The notes beneath the pieces were generated by a model. That model did no database searches. It saw only the letters and a program-made list of their open reading frames with translations, and was not told the origin of the DNA. A stretch of 64,000 bases of DNA from an uncultured Lutibacter sp. Its GTDB lineage: Bacteria; Bacteroidota; Bacteroidia; Flavobacteriales; Flavobacteriaceae. The stretch's first letter is position 1. Every line of letters begins with the position of its first letter. The position numbers were made by a program, and so were the translations under genes. Location of the stretch: assembly GCF_947495725.1 (NCBI RefSeq), contig NZ_CANLZZ010000007.1:62001-126000 (forward strand), read 5' to 3'. Below, in pieces: positions 28,801-37,056 of the stretch.

Positions 28801-28804
28801 GTAA
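22805..28804 (+). CDS. Giant T9SS type B surface protein (IgGFc-binding-like N-terminus, TSP3 repeats)
   Basis: 1999 aa. A signal peptide (about 1-27, ending MGFAQ) precedes an N-terminal region to about 460 that resembles IgGFc-binding-protein-type domains (HYIPPLTSAEFGN, QYIYISTP, SDKDIVVNCG, TSNPVFAYQGVG). Calcium-binding thrombospondin type 3-like blocks follow near 542-566, 757-780, 811-833 and 891-914 (DLDSDNDGIPD). Three 104-residue repeats run at about 1053-1364, then several more divergent copies. The last about 92 residues are the gliding-motility-associated T9SS type B domain (YPKFFTPNNDGHNDTWKI, IYIFDRFGK, WDGTLNGKPLPSSDYWF). It is predicted to be secreted through T9SS and to stay at the surface, probably in adhesion. 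Ligands are unknown. Confidence 0.9.
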   Translation: MTTVNRLSVKLLFTTFFCVLLSYMGFAQLSKTHYIPPLTSAEFGNANPENQYIYISTPSITDVPYTVTPIGSSSTITGYVSKSNPEEIYIGNGYSQLFVQSSQTSRVTNNKGYIVEAAGTIYVSVRMTAGGGAQAGALVSKGLSALGKEFRVGSYTNENPQDNYLNFVSVMATDDNTNVEFSNLPAGLVIKNYSGTTPFSINLDKGESYILATNSFTTPVNRDGLIGCLVKSDKDIVVNCGSANGSFSNGNGRDYGIDQIVGHNKIGSEYIFVKGDGSNDWENILLVAHQDNTTISVNGTSIGVTKNAGEYYVIEGDKYNASGNMYVETSNPVFAYQGVGATTSEANQGMFFVPPLSCETRGNVDNIAAIEDIGTTSFTGGVTIVTKKGAAVTINNLPLSNFSSIGPSNVNGKSDYVTYKVTGLFGDVSVESDQELYCSYFNYNGAATSGSFYSGFPTAPEINFEAIFNTLGICIPNITLEALNSESFDTLEWFFDDGSGFKTTGNTTSILVPINPGKYKLVGYISCTNLTLESFEVPVSYCPDDIDEDGIIDNIDIDNDNDGILNCTESKGNGTLNLSNILKPSVVLNDGSIISNIATGNFNFTNNTTTNSSLIGSSNGNFKSEIPASATAINDYSISFSEEINFKFSENTSITHSINDGEHFIAKISPANKNITLIDPDNRLLVDTNFDGIYESGITKVSGSEIHFIVNPSPSGNTPFQFLANNVTGFSFIHHLDNINKASTFNGLLSLTCYKNDNDSDGIEDALDLDSDNDGIPDIIENSGENLVFSGIDTDENGLDNIFDINFIPLDTDIDGIPDFYDLDSDNDGIFDLYESNSNLNDTNLDGIIDNINTTIGINGWDDNAESSPDSNLIGYNLGDFDNDLLFSYIDKDSDGDDCTDVIEAGFTDDNNDTFLGNTTIIVNENGIVTNAADGYTTPNSDYATFSEIIITDQPTNLTTCIFYDSIFEINTNNVDTYQWQLSIDNGTNWQNLIDDVNYSGVQSKILTIKNTPIEFNNYKFRVQLEKLGNSCGLISDEVTLIVTPNPIANTVSNLELCDNLDDGDDTNGIVQSFNLESQTSLILGTQPASDFSVTYHLNQDDAKSGNDPITSPFENNLSANSQTIYVSILNKNTLCRNHELTFNVVVNAIPTATTVSNLESCDDLDDGDDTNGVVQNFDLESQTNLILGTQNATNFKVTYHLSQNDAISGDNPLSSPHSNSLSPNNQTIFVRVLNKTTGCVNPHSTFEVIVNALPIANPVENLELCDNLNDGNDTNGIVQNFDLESQTNLILGTQNPADYIVTYHLSENEAISGNNPLTSPFENKLSPNSEKIYVRIYDKIKGCVNAHLNFDVIVNPLPVLKESVVYLNQCDDDEISDGYSIFNLNEANQLISEDYLNETFEFYFDKNHTIPITNPIAYKNPSVINSEVFVKVITTNGCERFAKIILKVGVTQIPPDFEILNFYECEDGPSNNQDGKTHFNFSSAKQVIKASNQLFSLQSVTISFYGNLEDALSEINAIPDISNYENTTPWQQEIYVRVDSDEVNSCLGLNHVVTLNVEKLPIATPVTINRECDDDHDGLFPFNVATIDDQIRNGQTNITVSYFDENGTKLPSPLPNPFLTKSQTIKIKVANNSTKTLNGPCYDETELTFIVDDLPEIHPLDLVPVCDKEDNNDGIYDFDTSFIQSTLLGTQEGLEIHYYDENGNELSNPLPNPFTSHTQTISVEVINPINSTCTATSSFNLVVNELPEFEVTSPQILCITKPQEFITLSPEINSANANLFDYSWHNENGELISNDFEINIFEPGLYFITLTKNDGSFCSRTKEIIVNPSSVAKFSLFDIDIVDDSDNNTISISTENLGIGDYEFSLDNENNSYQDEPFFENVKAGIHTVYVRDKNECGIKAVSVPIVGYPKFFTPNNDGHNDTWKIIGVNGEFYNNAKIYIFDRFGKFIHQVNANGEGWDGTLNGKPLPSSDYWFSAELIDIKGNIRVKKSHFSLIRR
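25961..26896 (+). repeat. Three tandem 312-bp in-frame repeats
   Basis: Copies begin at 25961, 26273 and 26585, exactly 312 bp (104 codons) apart. Each copy encodes a unit starting (S/E)NLE-C-D-LxDGxDTNG, with LESQTxLILGTQ, VTYHL and a closing VNxLP. Divergence between copies is at both the DNA and protein level, so the duplication is not recent but has kept perfect length. Confidence 0.9.
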
Positions 28805-28852
28805 TTTTTTTAACACTTCAATTTCACATTTCCCTTATTTATAAAGATATTC

Positions 28853-28860
28853 TATCTTTG
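28853..28860 (+). promoter_or_regulatory. -7 promoter element of the 946-aa T9SS gene
   Basis: TATCTTTG (TAnnTTTG) ends 24 nt before the ATG at 28885, so this gene need not depend on the upstream one for transcription. Confidence 0.5.
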
Positions 28861-28884
28861 AATTAAATAACCTTATCAAATTAA

Positions 28885-31725
28885 ATGAAAAAAATACTCC
28901 TTTATATTCTATTTTTTTGCTTTTTAAAATCCTATTCACAAGGAGAAGCAAATATTTGGTATTTTGGAGATTATGCCGGATTAGATTTTAATTCCGGAAA
29001 TCCTTTATCAATTTCAGGTAGTAAATTAACAACACGTGAAGGTTGTTCTTCTTTTTCTGATGCTAATGGAAACTTACTATTTTATTCAGATGGTACAACT
29101 GTTTGGAATAAAAATCATAATCCAATGCCTAACGGAACTTTTTTAAAAGGAGGTTCTTCTAGCTCGCAATCGGCTATGATTATTCCAAAACCAGCAAGCA
29201 CAACTGAATTTTATATTTTTACTGTTGGATCATTTGCCAATGAAAACCCTGGCTTTAATTACTACACTATTGATATGACAAAGGATGGTGGTTTTGGAGA
29301 TGTTGTAAGAGGACCTGTTGATTTAAATGAAGGTAGAGAACTAGAATGGACAGAAAAAGTAGCAGCAATTAATGGTAAAGATTGTGAAACATTTTGGGTT
29401 ATTTCATATGTAGGTGATGAATTTAAAGCATATAAAATAACTAAAAACGGAGTTGCTTTTAGACCAATTACAACAAAAACAGGATATTATGCTCAGGATA
29501 AACGAGGCTATTTAAAAATTTCTCCAAATGGGAAAAAGATTGCCATAGCACATATGAAAGATCAAAAACTATTTTTATATGATTTTAATAACCAAACTGG
29601 TTTGGTTACCAATCCACAAGAATTAAATTTATCATATCCTGCACATAGCCCTTATGGTTTAGAATTTTCTAGTAGTGGAGAAAAATTATATGTGCACGCT
29701 AGTAATGATTATTATAGTGAAGATTTTTCAGAATGGAACAACCCAGCAAACCATTATTCAACTTTATATCAATTTAATCTTAAACAACCAACAACTGCGC
29801 TTATTAACAGTTCGAGAGTAATTTTAGATTCTCAAAACCTATATAGAGGAGCTCTACAACTTGGTCCCGATAAAAAAATTTACAGAGCTTTGGCTCATAC
29901 ATATAATAAAGGATCTAATTATTTAGGAGTTATTGAGTTTCCAGAAAATGATGGTTTAAATTGCAACTACGTACACAATGCAATTGATTTAGGAACTAAT
30001 AAATCCACTCAAGGTCTTCCCCCATTTATTGCCTCCATATTTTACCAAATTGAAATTTTAAACGCTTCAAGAGACAATGAAGTGGTTACCAACCAAACTA
30101 TAAAACTATGTACTGGAACAGATTACACGTTTAATACCGAAACCTTACCAGGAAACGCCGTGTATAGTTGGAAATTAAATGACTCTATTTTTAGCACAAA
30201 TGCAAGTATTAATTTAAAAAATATTCAAAAGACAAATGCTGGAAAATACCAACTTAAAGCTAGTTTAGTTGATAGATGTGGTAAATCAATTATTTATGAA
30301 GGAAATTTTGAGGTTGAAGTATATGACCCCCCAATTGTTCCAGAAAATCTAATTTTTGATCAGTGTGATTTCGATTCAAATAGTTTAGATGGAATAACAC
30401 TTTTTAATCTTGAAACCAAAATTCCAGAAATAACCAATAACAACCCCAAATTAATTGTAACATTTTATAAATCTATAATTGATTTTGAAAATGATATGCC
30501 AATTGAAAATCCATCGGAATATGCATCCTATACAAATCAAAATTTTATAGTAAAAATAACAGATACTTTAAGTGAATGTTCCTCAATTGGGAAAATGGAA
30601 TTAAATGTGTATCCTACAAGTTTAGACACCTATGATGCTATCTATACTTGTGAAAATGAATTAAATTCCGATTCAAAATATAGCCAACCTACTAATTTAG
30701 GTAGTTTTAATTTAGAAATTAAACGAGAACAAATTGAGGAGCTCTTTTCTAATTATAATATAGTTGTAGAATTTTATGAAAATATTTTAGATACTCAACT
30801 TCAAACAAATAAAATTGATGGTGTAAAAGAATATCCTAATAGTGAAATTTTTGTTAGAATTTCGAATAAGGATAATAACAATTGTATTTCGGCGGGAAAA
30901 TTTAACCTAGTAGTTAATAAAATCCCATTACCTAATTTTGTTGATGAAGATGTAGTTCTTTGCATTGGCACAATTGAAGACAATCCACTTAATGAATATT
31001 ATGTGGATTTGGATGGAAGCACTTATTTTGAAAACGACCAATATCAATGGTATTTTAATAACCAACCAATTTATGGAGCAACTAACGCTATTTATGCAGC
31101 AACAAAAGGAGGTAATTATAGTGTTGAGGTGCAAAGAAAATATAGTAATAACCTTAATAAAAATGATGATACAAGTTATTGTATTGGGTATAGTAAATTT
31201 AAAGTTGTTGAATCGAATGCACCTGTTTTATATAATGAAAACGTCGAAATTATTGATGATTCATCAAACAACAGTATTACCATAAATACCGATAATTTAG
31301 GAATAGGAAGCTATCAATATTCAATTGATGATTTTTATGGCGAATATCAAGATGAACCATTTTTCGAAAATGTATCTTCAGGATTTCACACCATATACGT
31401 TAAAGATAAAATTGGTTGTGGTTTTGATCAATTGGAAGTTTCAGTTATAGGATTTCCTAAATATTTTACTCCCAATAATGATGGAATTAATGATTTTTGG
31501 AGAATTCCAGGAGTAAATAGCAGTTTTTACCCATCTTCAAATATTCATATTTTTGATAGGTTTGGAACCTTAATTATCACCTTAAATCCAAATGATGCCG
31601 GATGGAATGGAACATTAAACGGTAAACAATTACCTTCTTCCGATTATTGGTATTCTGTTGAATTAACCGACCAATTTGGAAATAGACGATTTAAAAAAGG
31701 GCACTTTAGTTTAATAAGAAGGTAA
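28885..31725 (+). CDS. T9SS type B surface protein with WD/PD40-like propeller N-terminus
   Basis: 946 aa with a signal peptide (about 1-19, CFLKSYSQ). Residues about 20-390 show repeated propeller-like strands (NIWYFGDYAGLDFNSG, GYLKISPNGKKIAIAH, YGLEFSSSGEKLYVHAS). They are followed by Ig/PKD-like units and Cys-containing repeats related to those of the upstream protein (DQCDFDSNSLDGITLFNL). The C-terminal domain (about 856-946) is T9SS type B: FPKYFTPNNDGINDFWRI, IHIFDRFG, LPSSDYWYSVELTD and FSLIRR. The last 155 residues closely resemble those of the upstream 1999-aa protein, so the two share a duplicated C-terminal module. Probably a surface adhesin or gliding accessory. Confidence 0.88.
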   Translation: MKKILLYILFFCFLKSYSQGEANIWYFGDYAGLDFNSGNPLSISGSKLTTREGCSSFSDANGNLLFYSDGTTVWNKNHNPMPNGTFLKGGSSSSQSAMIIPKPASTTEFYIFTVGSFANENPGFNYYTIDMTKDGGFGDVVRGPVDLNEGRELEWTEKVAAINGKDCETFWVISYVGDEFKAYKITKNGVAFRPITTKTGYYAQDKRGYLKISPNGKKIAIAHMKDQKLFLYDFNNQTGLVTNPQELNLSYPAHSPYGLEFSSSGEKLYVHASNDYYSEDFSEWNNPANHYSTLYQFNLKQPTTALINSSRVILDSQNLYRGALQLGPDKKIYRALAHTYNKGSNYLGVIEFPENDGLNCNYVHNAIDLGTNKSTQGLPPFIASIFYQIEILNASRDNEVVTNQTIKLCTGTDYTFNTETLPGNAVYSWKLNDSIFSTNASINLKNIQKTNAGKYQLKASLVDRCGKSIIYEGNFEVEVYDPPIVPENLIFDQCDFDSNSLDGITLFNLETKIPEITNNNPKLIVTFYKSIIDFENDMPIENPSEYASYTNQNFIVKITDTLSECSSIGKMELNVYPTSLDTYDAIYTCENELNSDSKYSQPTNLGSFNLEIKREQIEELFSNYNIVVEFYENILDTQLQTNKIDGVKEYPNSEIFVRISNKDNNNCISAGKFNLVVNKIPLPNFVDEDVVLCIGTIEDNPLNEYYVDLDGSTYFENDQYQWYFNNQPIYGATNAIYAATKGGNYSVEVQRKYSNNLNKNDDTSYCIGYSKFKVVESNAPVLYNENVEIIDDSSNNSITINTDNLGIGSYQYSIDDFYGEYQDEPFFENVSSGFHTIYVKDKIGCGFDQLEVSVIGFPKYFTPNNDGINDFWRIPGVNSSFYPSSNIHIFDRFGTLIITLNPNDAGWNGTLNGKQLPSSDYWYSVELTDQFGNRRFKKGHFSLIRR

Positions 31726-31786
31726 CTATTTTACATTAAACAAAAATTCTTAATTATAGTAGTATTAAATTGAATATTAAATAACT

Positions 31787-31794
31787 TATTTTTG
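31787..31794 (+). promoter_or_regulatory. -7 promoter element abutting the uvrB start
   Basis: TATTTTTG (TAnnTTTG) is followed by CAAT and then the ATG at 31799. With the usual initiation a few bases past the -7 element, the mRNA would have almost no leader. Confidence 0.55.
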
Positions 31795-31798
31795 CAAT

Positions 31799-33787
31799 AT
31801 GCAATTTAAATTAGAATCAAAATTTAAGCCTACTGGAGATCAACCCGAAGCTATAAAACAGCTTGTAGAAGGGATAAACACCAATGAAAAATACCAAACA
31901 CTTTTAGGTGTTACTGGTTCAGGTAAAACATTTACTGTAGCTAATTTAATTGCCCAAACTCAAAAACCAACCTTAGTTTTAGCGCACAACAAAACGTTGG
32001 CCGCTCAATTATATTCAGAGTTTAAACAATTTTTTCCAAGCAATGCTGTGGAGTATTTTGTTTCTTATTATGATTATTACCAACCAGAAGCTTTTCTACC
32101 TACCACTGGAACTTATATTGAAAAAGATTTATCTATAAATGAAGATATTGAAAAACTTCGTATAAGTGCTTCTTCTACCCTACTTTCAGGAAGAAGAGAT
32201 GTTATTATAGTTGCCTCTGTTTCTTGTATTTATGGTATTGGAAATCCAGTTGAATTTAAAAAGAATATCATTTCAATTGAAGTGGACCAGGAAATACCTC
32301 GTACAAAATTTTTAAAATTATTGGTTAACAGCCTATATTCAAGAACTGAAACAGAAATTAGTAGTGGAACATTTAAGGTTAAAGGCGATACAATAACTGT
32401 ATATCCTTCCTATGGAGAACACGCCTATAGAATTCACTTTTTTGGTGATGAAATTGAAGAAATTGAAAGTTTTGACATAACTAACAATCAGGTTGTTGAA
32501 AAATTTGAACAGTTAAATATTTACCCGGCAAACCTATTTGTAACCTCCCCTGATGTTTTGCAAAATGCAATTCACGCAATTCAGGAAGACTTAATAAAAC
32601 AGGTAGATTATTTTAAAGAAATTGGAAAACATTTAGAAGCCAAACGCTTAAAAGAACGTACAGAATTTGATTTAGAAATGATACGTGAATTGGGTTATTG
32701 TAGTGGTATAGAAAACTACTCTAGATATTTAGATGGTAGAAATCCAGGAACAAGACCATTCTGTTTATTAGACTATTTTCCGGATGATTATTTAATGGTA
32801 ATTGATGAAAGCCATGTTACCGTACCTCAAGTACATGCAATGTATGGTGGTGATAGAAGTAGAAAGGAAAATTTGGTTGAATATGGATTTCGATTACCTG
32901 CGGCTATGGATAATAGACCTTTGAAGTTTGAAGAATTTGAAGAAATTCAGAATCAAATCGTTTATGTAAGTGCAACTCCTGCAGATTATGAATTGGAAAA
33001 AACAGAGGGAATTTTTGTCGAGCAAGTTATTCGTCCAACAGGTTTACTTGATCCTGAAATTGAAGTACGACCAAGTATAAATCAAATTGATGATTTAATT
33101 GAAGAAATTCAAGTAAGGGTTGAAAAAGATGAACGCACCTTGGTTACTACTTTAACTAAAAGAATGGCTGAAGAATTAGCCAAATATTTAACACGAATCC
33201 AAATCCGTTGTCGTTATATTCATTCTGACGTTGATACTTTAGAGCGTGTTGAAATTATGCAAGATTTAAGAAAAGGTTTATTTGATGTATTGATTGGTGT
33301 AAACTTGTTAAGAGAAGGATTGGATTTACCTGAAGTTTCTTTGGTTGCCATTTTAGATGCCGATAAAGAAGGTTTCTTACGGTCACATAGATCTTTAACA
33401 CAAACAATTGGTAGAGCTGCCAGAAATGTAGAAGGGAAAGCAATTATGTACGCCGATAAAATCACCAACAGTATGCAATTAACCATTGATGAAACTGCAA
33501 GAAGGCGCATAAAACAAGTAGCATATAATACCGCTAATAATATTACACCTACTCAAATTAAAAAAAGTATAGAAGATACACTTGGACAAAATACTGCCGC
33601 ATCTTACAATTACGACACCACTGTTGGAATTGCAGCGGAAGATGAGTTGAATTACCTGTCTAAATCAGAAATTGAAACTCGCATAAAAGAAAAAAGAAAA
33701 CAAATGGAAGAAGCTGCAAAAGCACTAGATTTTATAATTGCAGCAAAGTTGAGGGATGAAATAAAAATATTAAAGGAAAAAATTTAA
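31799..33787 (+). CDS. uvrB: Excinuclease ABC subunit B
   Basis: 662 aa, the normal length. It is the damage-verification helicase of nucleotide excision repair, acting with UvrA and UvrC. Walker A is GVTGSGKT (about 39-46), the damage-probing hairpin is [12 protein letters not shown], Walker B is VIDESHVT, helicase motifs V-VI are [14 protein letters not shown] and QTIGRAARN, and a C-terminal UVR motif lies at about 625-660. The gene stands alone, with a promoter ending 4 nt before the ATG. Confidence 0.97.
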   Translation: MQFKLESKFKPTGDQPEAIKQLVEGINTNEKYQTLLGVTGSGKTFTVANLIAQTQKPTLVLAHNKTLAAQLYSEFKQFFPSNAVEYFVSYYDYYQPEAFLPTTGTYIEKDLSINEDIEKLRISASSTLLSGRRDVIIVASVSCIYGIGNPVEFKKNIISIEVDQEIPRTKFLKLLVNSLYSRTETEISSGTFKVKGDTITVYPSYGEHAYRIHFFGDEIEEIESFDITNNQVVEKFEQLNIYPANLFVTSPDVLQNAIHAIQEDLIKQVDYFKEIGKHLEAKRLKERTEFDLEMIRELGYCSGIENYSRYLDGRNPGTRPFCLLDYFPDDYLMVIDESHVTVPQVHAMYGGDRSRKENLVEYGFRLPAAMDNRPLKFEEFEEIQNQIVYVSATPADYELEKTEGIFVEQVIRPTGLLDPEIEVRPSINQIDDLIEEIQVRVEKDERTLVTTLTKRMAEELAKYLTRIQIRCRYIHSDVDTLERVEIMQDLRKGLFDVLIGVNLLREGLDLPEVSLVAILDADKEGFLRSHRSLTQTIGRAARNVEGKAIMYADKITNSMQLTIDETARRRIKQVAYNTANNITPTQIKKSIEDTLGQNTAASYNYDTTVGIAAEDELNYLSKSEIETRIKEKRKQMEEAAKALDFIIAAKLRDEIKILKEKI

Positions 33788-34171
33788 TACAAATTTTAAT
33801 AAAACATCTCCATCAACAAATTTACTACCATTTACAAAACATTGTAAAATTATATTCTGTTTTTTAATTCTGATTTTTTTTACTATTACATGTGAAAAAT
33901 TCATCTAAATTCTCTATAGTTGGAGTTTTTAACTTGACAAATATCAATATTATAAAGATGAATTTATTTAAGCTTTACTATATAATTTAAAATCATTTTA
34001 TTTAGAATAATCACTTATTAAACATTTGAATAACAACTCTTTATTTTACATCAAAAAAAAACTTCATTATTTTTAAATTATTAATTTTTTTATTAATAAT
34101 TTAAAAATTAACACCTAAAAAAATCGTATATTTACTTACAAAATATCTTATTTTAATTAAGTATTTACACT
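33788..34171. other. 384-nt AT-rich intergenic stretch
   Basis: No coding frame is supported here. It is very AT-rich and holds a perfect A/T-only 16-bp inverted repeat (34070-34107) and a near-consensus promoter TATATTTA at 34127-34134, upstream of the T9SS type A gene. No terminator for uvrB with a GC stem is seen. Confidence 0.6.
34070..34107. repeat. Perfect 16-bp inverted repeat, all A/T
   Basis: The arms at 34070-34085 and 34092-34107 are exact reverse complements around a T6 loop. The element lies 19 nt upstream of a TATATTTA -7-like box and 64 nt before the ATG at 34172. It could be an operator, a cruciform or a weak terminator for uvrB. Confidence 0.6.
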
Positions 34172-35719
34172 ATGAAAAAAAATGTTTTTATTTTATCCGT
34201 TTTATGTTTCTTTTTAAACATCGCATTTATTAATGCCCAAAAAGCTTTAACTGCTTCAACTGCTCAGGGCACTGCAACTACAACAGGAAATGGCGTTAAT
34301 TGGACTCCAGTAGTGGTAACATCACTAAATCTAACTGCTGGAACAAAAGTATTGGTTAAAGCTGTAATTGAAGCAACTGTTACTAGTGGAAATAGTGATA
34401 TAAATACGGAATTTAGATTAACAGATGGTACAAATTTTAGTCCAGTTATTTTTCGCTATGTAACAACTAAAACCTACACAGACAAAGGAAAAGTATCAAT
34501 TTCTTTTATTTTTGATAGTACCCCATTTACTGGATCAAAAACATTTACATTAGAGCATACTAAAACAACGAGTGGTGAAAATAAACAATTTACATCAAAA
34601 GCAATAATAACTGCTATTGAAATTTCTAATAGTAATATTATCTTACCAAGTGGGCAAGCAACTGCATCATTAACAAGTACAACTTCAACTACTTATTCGC
34701 CTGTTGCAACAACAAATATGATTACTCTTGAAAAAACAGCTGATATCTATATAACTTCTACATTTTCAACTAGTACAACAGACGTTTCTGCATCTGGAGA
34801 TTGGTCAATACAAGAATCTACCGATAATATTTCATACACAGATATTCCAAATTCACAAATTACAAGATCTATTACTGCTGCAAATGATGCCGGTATTGGT
34901 GCTGCAACTATAGCAACTTTAATCAAAGCAAAGCCAGCAGGAAATTATTATTTTAGGTTAGCTGACAAGGTAAATACAGGAACAAATCTTTCAACAATCG
35001 GAGCTACAATATCTGCCGTTGTTTTAAGAAGTACAATTGCTACTGGAGATGATGTGTTTCCTTCATATACCCAATCACCTCCAAGTGAAACAAGCACTAC
35101 AAATACATATAGCGTTATTAATTCAGCCACAATAACGGCTCCAGAAAATGGTTTTACAGATAATAAGTTTTTTATGCATACCACCTATAATATGACAGCA
35201 GCTGGTGATAATATAGCATATGCTACCCATGAGTTTACAAGTTCTGCGGGAACATTTACGCCTTTTGAGATACAACGCTATGTTCTTAATGGTACAACAG
35301 GTAGCGGAGGCTTGATTGGTATAGTTAGCGGAATAAATGCATTATCATCTTTTGATGTTTCTTTTCAACACAAAAATTCAGGTGCTACAGGTACCTTAAC
35401 TACATCCAATATAAATACTATTGGTTTTTTCCTAAATAGTGACCCTTTTAGTACACTCTCAGTTGAAGAGGACATTTTAAACTCAAACATTTCTATATAT
35501 CCAAACCCTTCGAAAGAGCAATGTTATATTAGTAATAACGTTACTGAGGGAGAAACTTCTTTTAAATTTTATACGTTAACTGGCCAGTTGGTGCATAGCT
35601 TAACTGTAAAGCCTAAAGAACATACAAAGGTAGATATTACTGGATGGGCATCAGGAGTTTATATTTTAAAAGCGACTAATAATGGTATTAATATTGCAAA
35701 AAAATTAATTATAAAATAA
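34172..35719 (+). CDS. T9SS type A sorting domain protein, Ser/Thr-rich
   Basis: 515 aa with a signal peptide (about 1-22, AFINAQ). The body (about 23-425) is beta-rich and very rich in Thr, Ser and Ala, with two similar halves (SNIILPSGQATASLTSTTS and related blocks); no enzyme motif is seen. The last about 80 residues are the short T9SS type A domain: NSNISIYPNPSKEQCYIS, FYTLTGQLVHS, ITGWASGVYILKA and KKLIIK. It is predicted to be exported to the surface or medium. The function is unknown, perhaps a structural or adhesive shell protein. Confidence 0.85.
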   Translation: MKKNVFILSVLCFFLNIAFINAQKALTASTAQGTATTTGNGVNWTPVVVTSLNLTAGTKVLVKAVIEATVTSGNSDINTEFRLTDGTNFSPVIFRYVTTKTYTDKGKVSISFIFDSTPFTGSKTFTLEHTKTTSGENKQFTSKAIITAIEISNSNIILPSGQATASLTSTTSTTYSPVATTNMITLEKTADIYITSTFSTSTTDVSASGDWSIQESTDNISYTDIPNSQITRSITAANDAGIGAATIATLIKAKPAGNYYFRLADKVNTGTNLSTIGATISAVVLRSTIATGDDVFPSYTQSPPSETSTTNTYSVINSATITAPENGFTDNKFFMHTTYNMTAAGDNIAYATHEFTSSAGTFTPFEIQRYVLNGTTGSGGLIGIVSGINALSSFDVSFQHKNSGATGTLTTSNINTIGFFLNSDPFSTLSVEEDILNSNISIYPNPSKEQCYISNNVTEGETSFKFYTLTGQLVHSLTVKPKEHTKVDITGWASGVYILKATNNGINIAKKLIIK

Positions 35720-35794
35720 TTAAAAGACAGATTTCATTAATTTTTATTCGCAGATTAGCCAAATATAATATAGACGTAATGACATAAAAATTGT

Positions 35795-35847
35795 AAAGGC
35801 TGTTTAAAAAAGTTCACATATCTATAATTTCTTTTTAAACAGCCTTT
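35795..35847. terminator. Bidirectional terminator
   Basis: A perfect 16-bp stem (35795-35810 with 35832-35847, core AAAGGCTGTTT) has a 21-nt loop and T-rich flanks. It lies between the convergent T9SS type A gene and the aldolase gene and can serve both. Confidence 0.85.
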
Positions 35848-35867
35848 ATTTAACATAGCAAAATTTA

Positions 35868-36521
35868 TTAGTTTCCTTTATTATAATCTGCTAAAAATTG
35901 AGCTAAACCACTCTCAGTTAAAGGATGTTTTAATAAACCTTTTATTGCGCTTAATGGACCTGTCATAACATCTGCTCCAATTTTTGCACAATCAATGATA
36001 TGCATTGTATGACGGACAGATGCTGCTAAAATTTCGGTTTCAAATCCATAATTATTATAAATATGTCTTATTTCAGAAATAAGGTGTAAACCGTCTGAAG
36101 AAATGTCATCTAAACGCCCAATAAACGGAGACATATAAGTTGCACCTGCTTTTGCCGCTAATAAAGCTTGTCCCGCAGAAAAAACCAAGGTAACATTTGT
36201 TTTAATTCCTTTATCCGAAAAATATTTACAAGCCTTAACACCATCAGCTATCATTGGTAACTTTATTACAATTTGAGGATGTAAAGCGGCTAAGGCTTCT
36301 CCCTCTTTTACCATTCCTGCAAAATCTGTTGAAATTACTTCTGCCGAAACATCTCCATCTACAATATTACAAATGTCTGCATAATGTTTTAAAATATTTT
36401 CTTCACCTTTAATTCCTTCTTTAGCCATTAATGACGGATTTGTTGTAACACCATCTAAAACACCAAGTGCTTGAGCTTCTTTAATTTGATCTAAATTTGC
36501 CGTATCAATAAAAAATTTCAT
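35868..36521 (-). CDS. fsa: Fructose-6-phosphate aldolase / short transaldolase (TalC/MipB type)
   Basis: 217 aa, the size of the FSA/MipB class rather than the about 320-aa classical transaldolases. It shows MKFFIDTANLDQIKEA, DGVTTNPSLMAKEG, the Schiff-base lysine in VIKLPM (K87), TNVTLVFSAGQALLA and SPFIGRLDD. Members either cleave fructose-6-phosphate or act as transaldolase in the pentose phosphate pathway, and residue inspection alone does not settle which. In Bacteroidota this form usually serves as the transaldolase, so the fsa symbol is tentative. Confidence 0.88.
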   Translation of the reverse strand: MKFFIDTANLDQIKEAQALGVLDGVTTNPSLMAKEGIKGEENILKHYADICNIVDGDVSAEVISTDFAGMVKEGEALAALHPQIVIKLPMIADGVKACKYFSDKGIKTNVTLVFSAGQALLAAKAGATYMSPFIGRLDDISSDGLHLISEIRHIYNNYGFETEILAASVRHTMHIIDCAKIGADVMTGPLSAIKGLLKHPLTESGLAQFLADYNKGN

Positions 36522-36559
36522 TCTGTTTTTATTTAGTTAATTAGTAATAATATTAGTTG

Positions 36560-36567
36560 CAAAAATA
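36560..36567 (-). promoter_or_regulatory. -7 promoter element of the aldolase gene
   Basis: TATTTTTG on the minus strand (TAnnTTTG) ends 38 nt before the ATG at 36521. Confidence 0.5.
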
Positions 36568-36851
36568 TATAAATGATTATAATTTAAGCTTTAATTACTA
36601 AACTAACTCTACTAACTGAAAATTTAAGACTCCTAACGTAAAAAGGCTTATTTTTAGCTAATTAGCTCGAATAATTTGCTTTTTAGAAATAATTTTATTA
36701 TGTTATAAAGATAAAAGTTGTTTTATAAATTAAACTCCAAACAACTTTTACACCCTATTTTCTACAAATAAAATAAGATCATTAAGTCTACCTTTTAAAA
36801 TGAAATTGTAGAATTTAATTTAATGAAATAAAAACACTAAAATATATCAAA
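36568..36851. other. Intergenic region with two palindromes, possible small RNA
   Basis: This stretch lies between the divergently oriented aldolase and the 58-aa ORF. It holds the 12-nt palindrome AGCTAATTAGCT (36656-36667) and a 12-bp inverted repeat at 36712-36723 and 36739-36750. A TACCTTTT box near 36789 is one base off the -7 consensus. No reading frame is supported. Confidence 0.45.
36712..36750. repeat. 12-bp inverted repeat with 15-nt loop
   Basis: TAAAAGTTGTTT and AAACAACTTTTA are exact reverse complements. Both flanking genes point away from it, so it does not end a known gene. It may be the terminator of an unannotated transcript or an operator. Confidence 0.5.
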
Positions 36852-37028
36852 ATGAAAAAATTAGATGTAAAAAAAATCAAGCTTCCTTTAACTAAAAAAA
36901 AGTATAAAAAATTAAGAGATGCCATAAGAACTCGACAAGTAAAATGGATGGATATGTCTACCGATTTAATGTATGCTTATCAAGATTTTTGGCGTTTTCA
37001 AAGATACAAAGAACTTAATAACGAATAA
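36852..37028 (+). CDS. Small basic protein, 58 aa
   Basis: ATG at 36852 to TAA at 37026-37028. The protein begins MKKLDVKKIKLPLTKKK and continues with aromatic residues (YAYQDFWRFQRYKEL). It has no signal peptide and is strongly basic in its first half. The sequence is amino-acid-like (amphipathic helix, clustered aromatics) rather than random AT-rich translation. The family is unknown to me. It is the only gene between the aldolase and the SDR gene, convergent with the latter. Confidence 0.6.
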   Translation: MKKLDVKKIKLPLTKKKYKKLRDAIRTRQVKWMDMSTDLMYAYQDFWRFQRYKELNNE

Positions 37029-37056
37029 ATATCAATGCATAAATTCAACAATGTAT

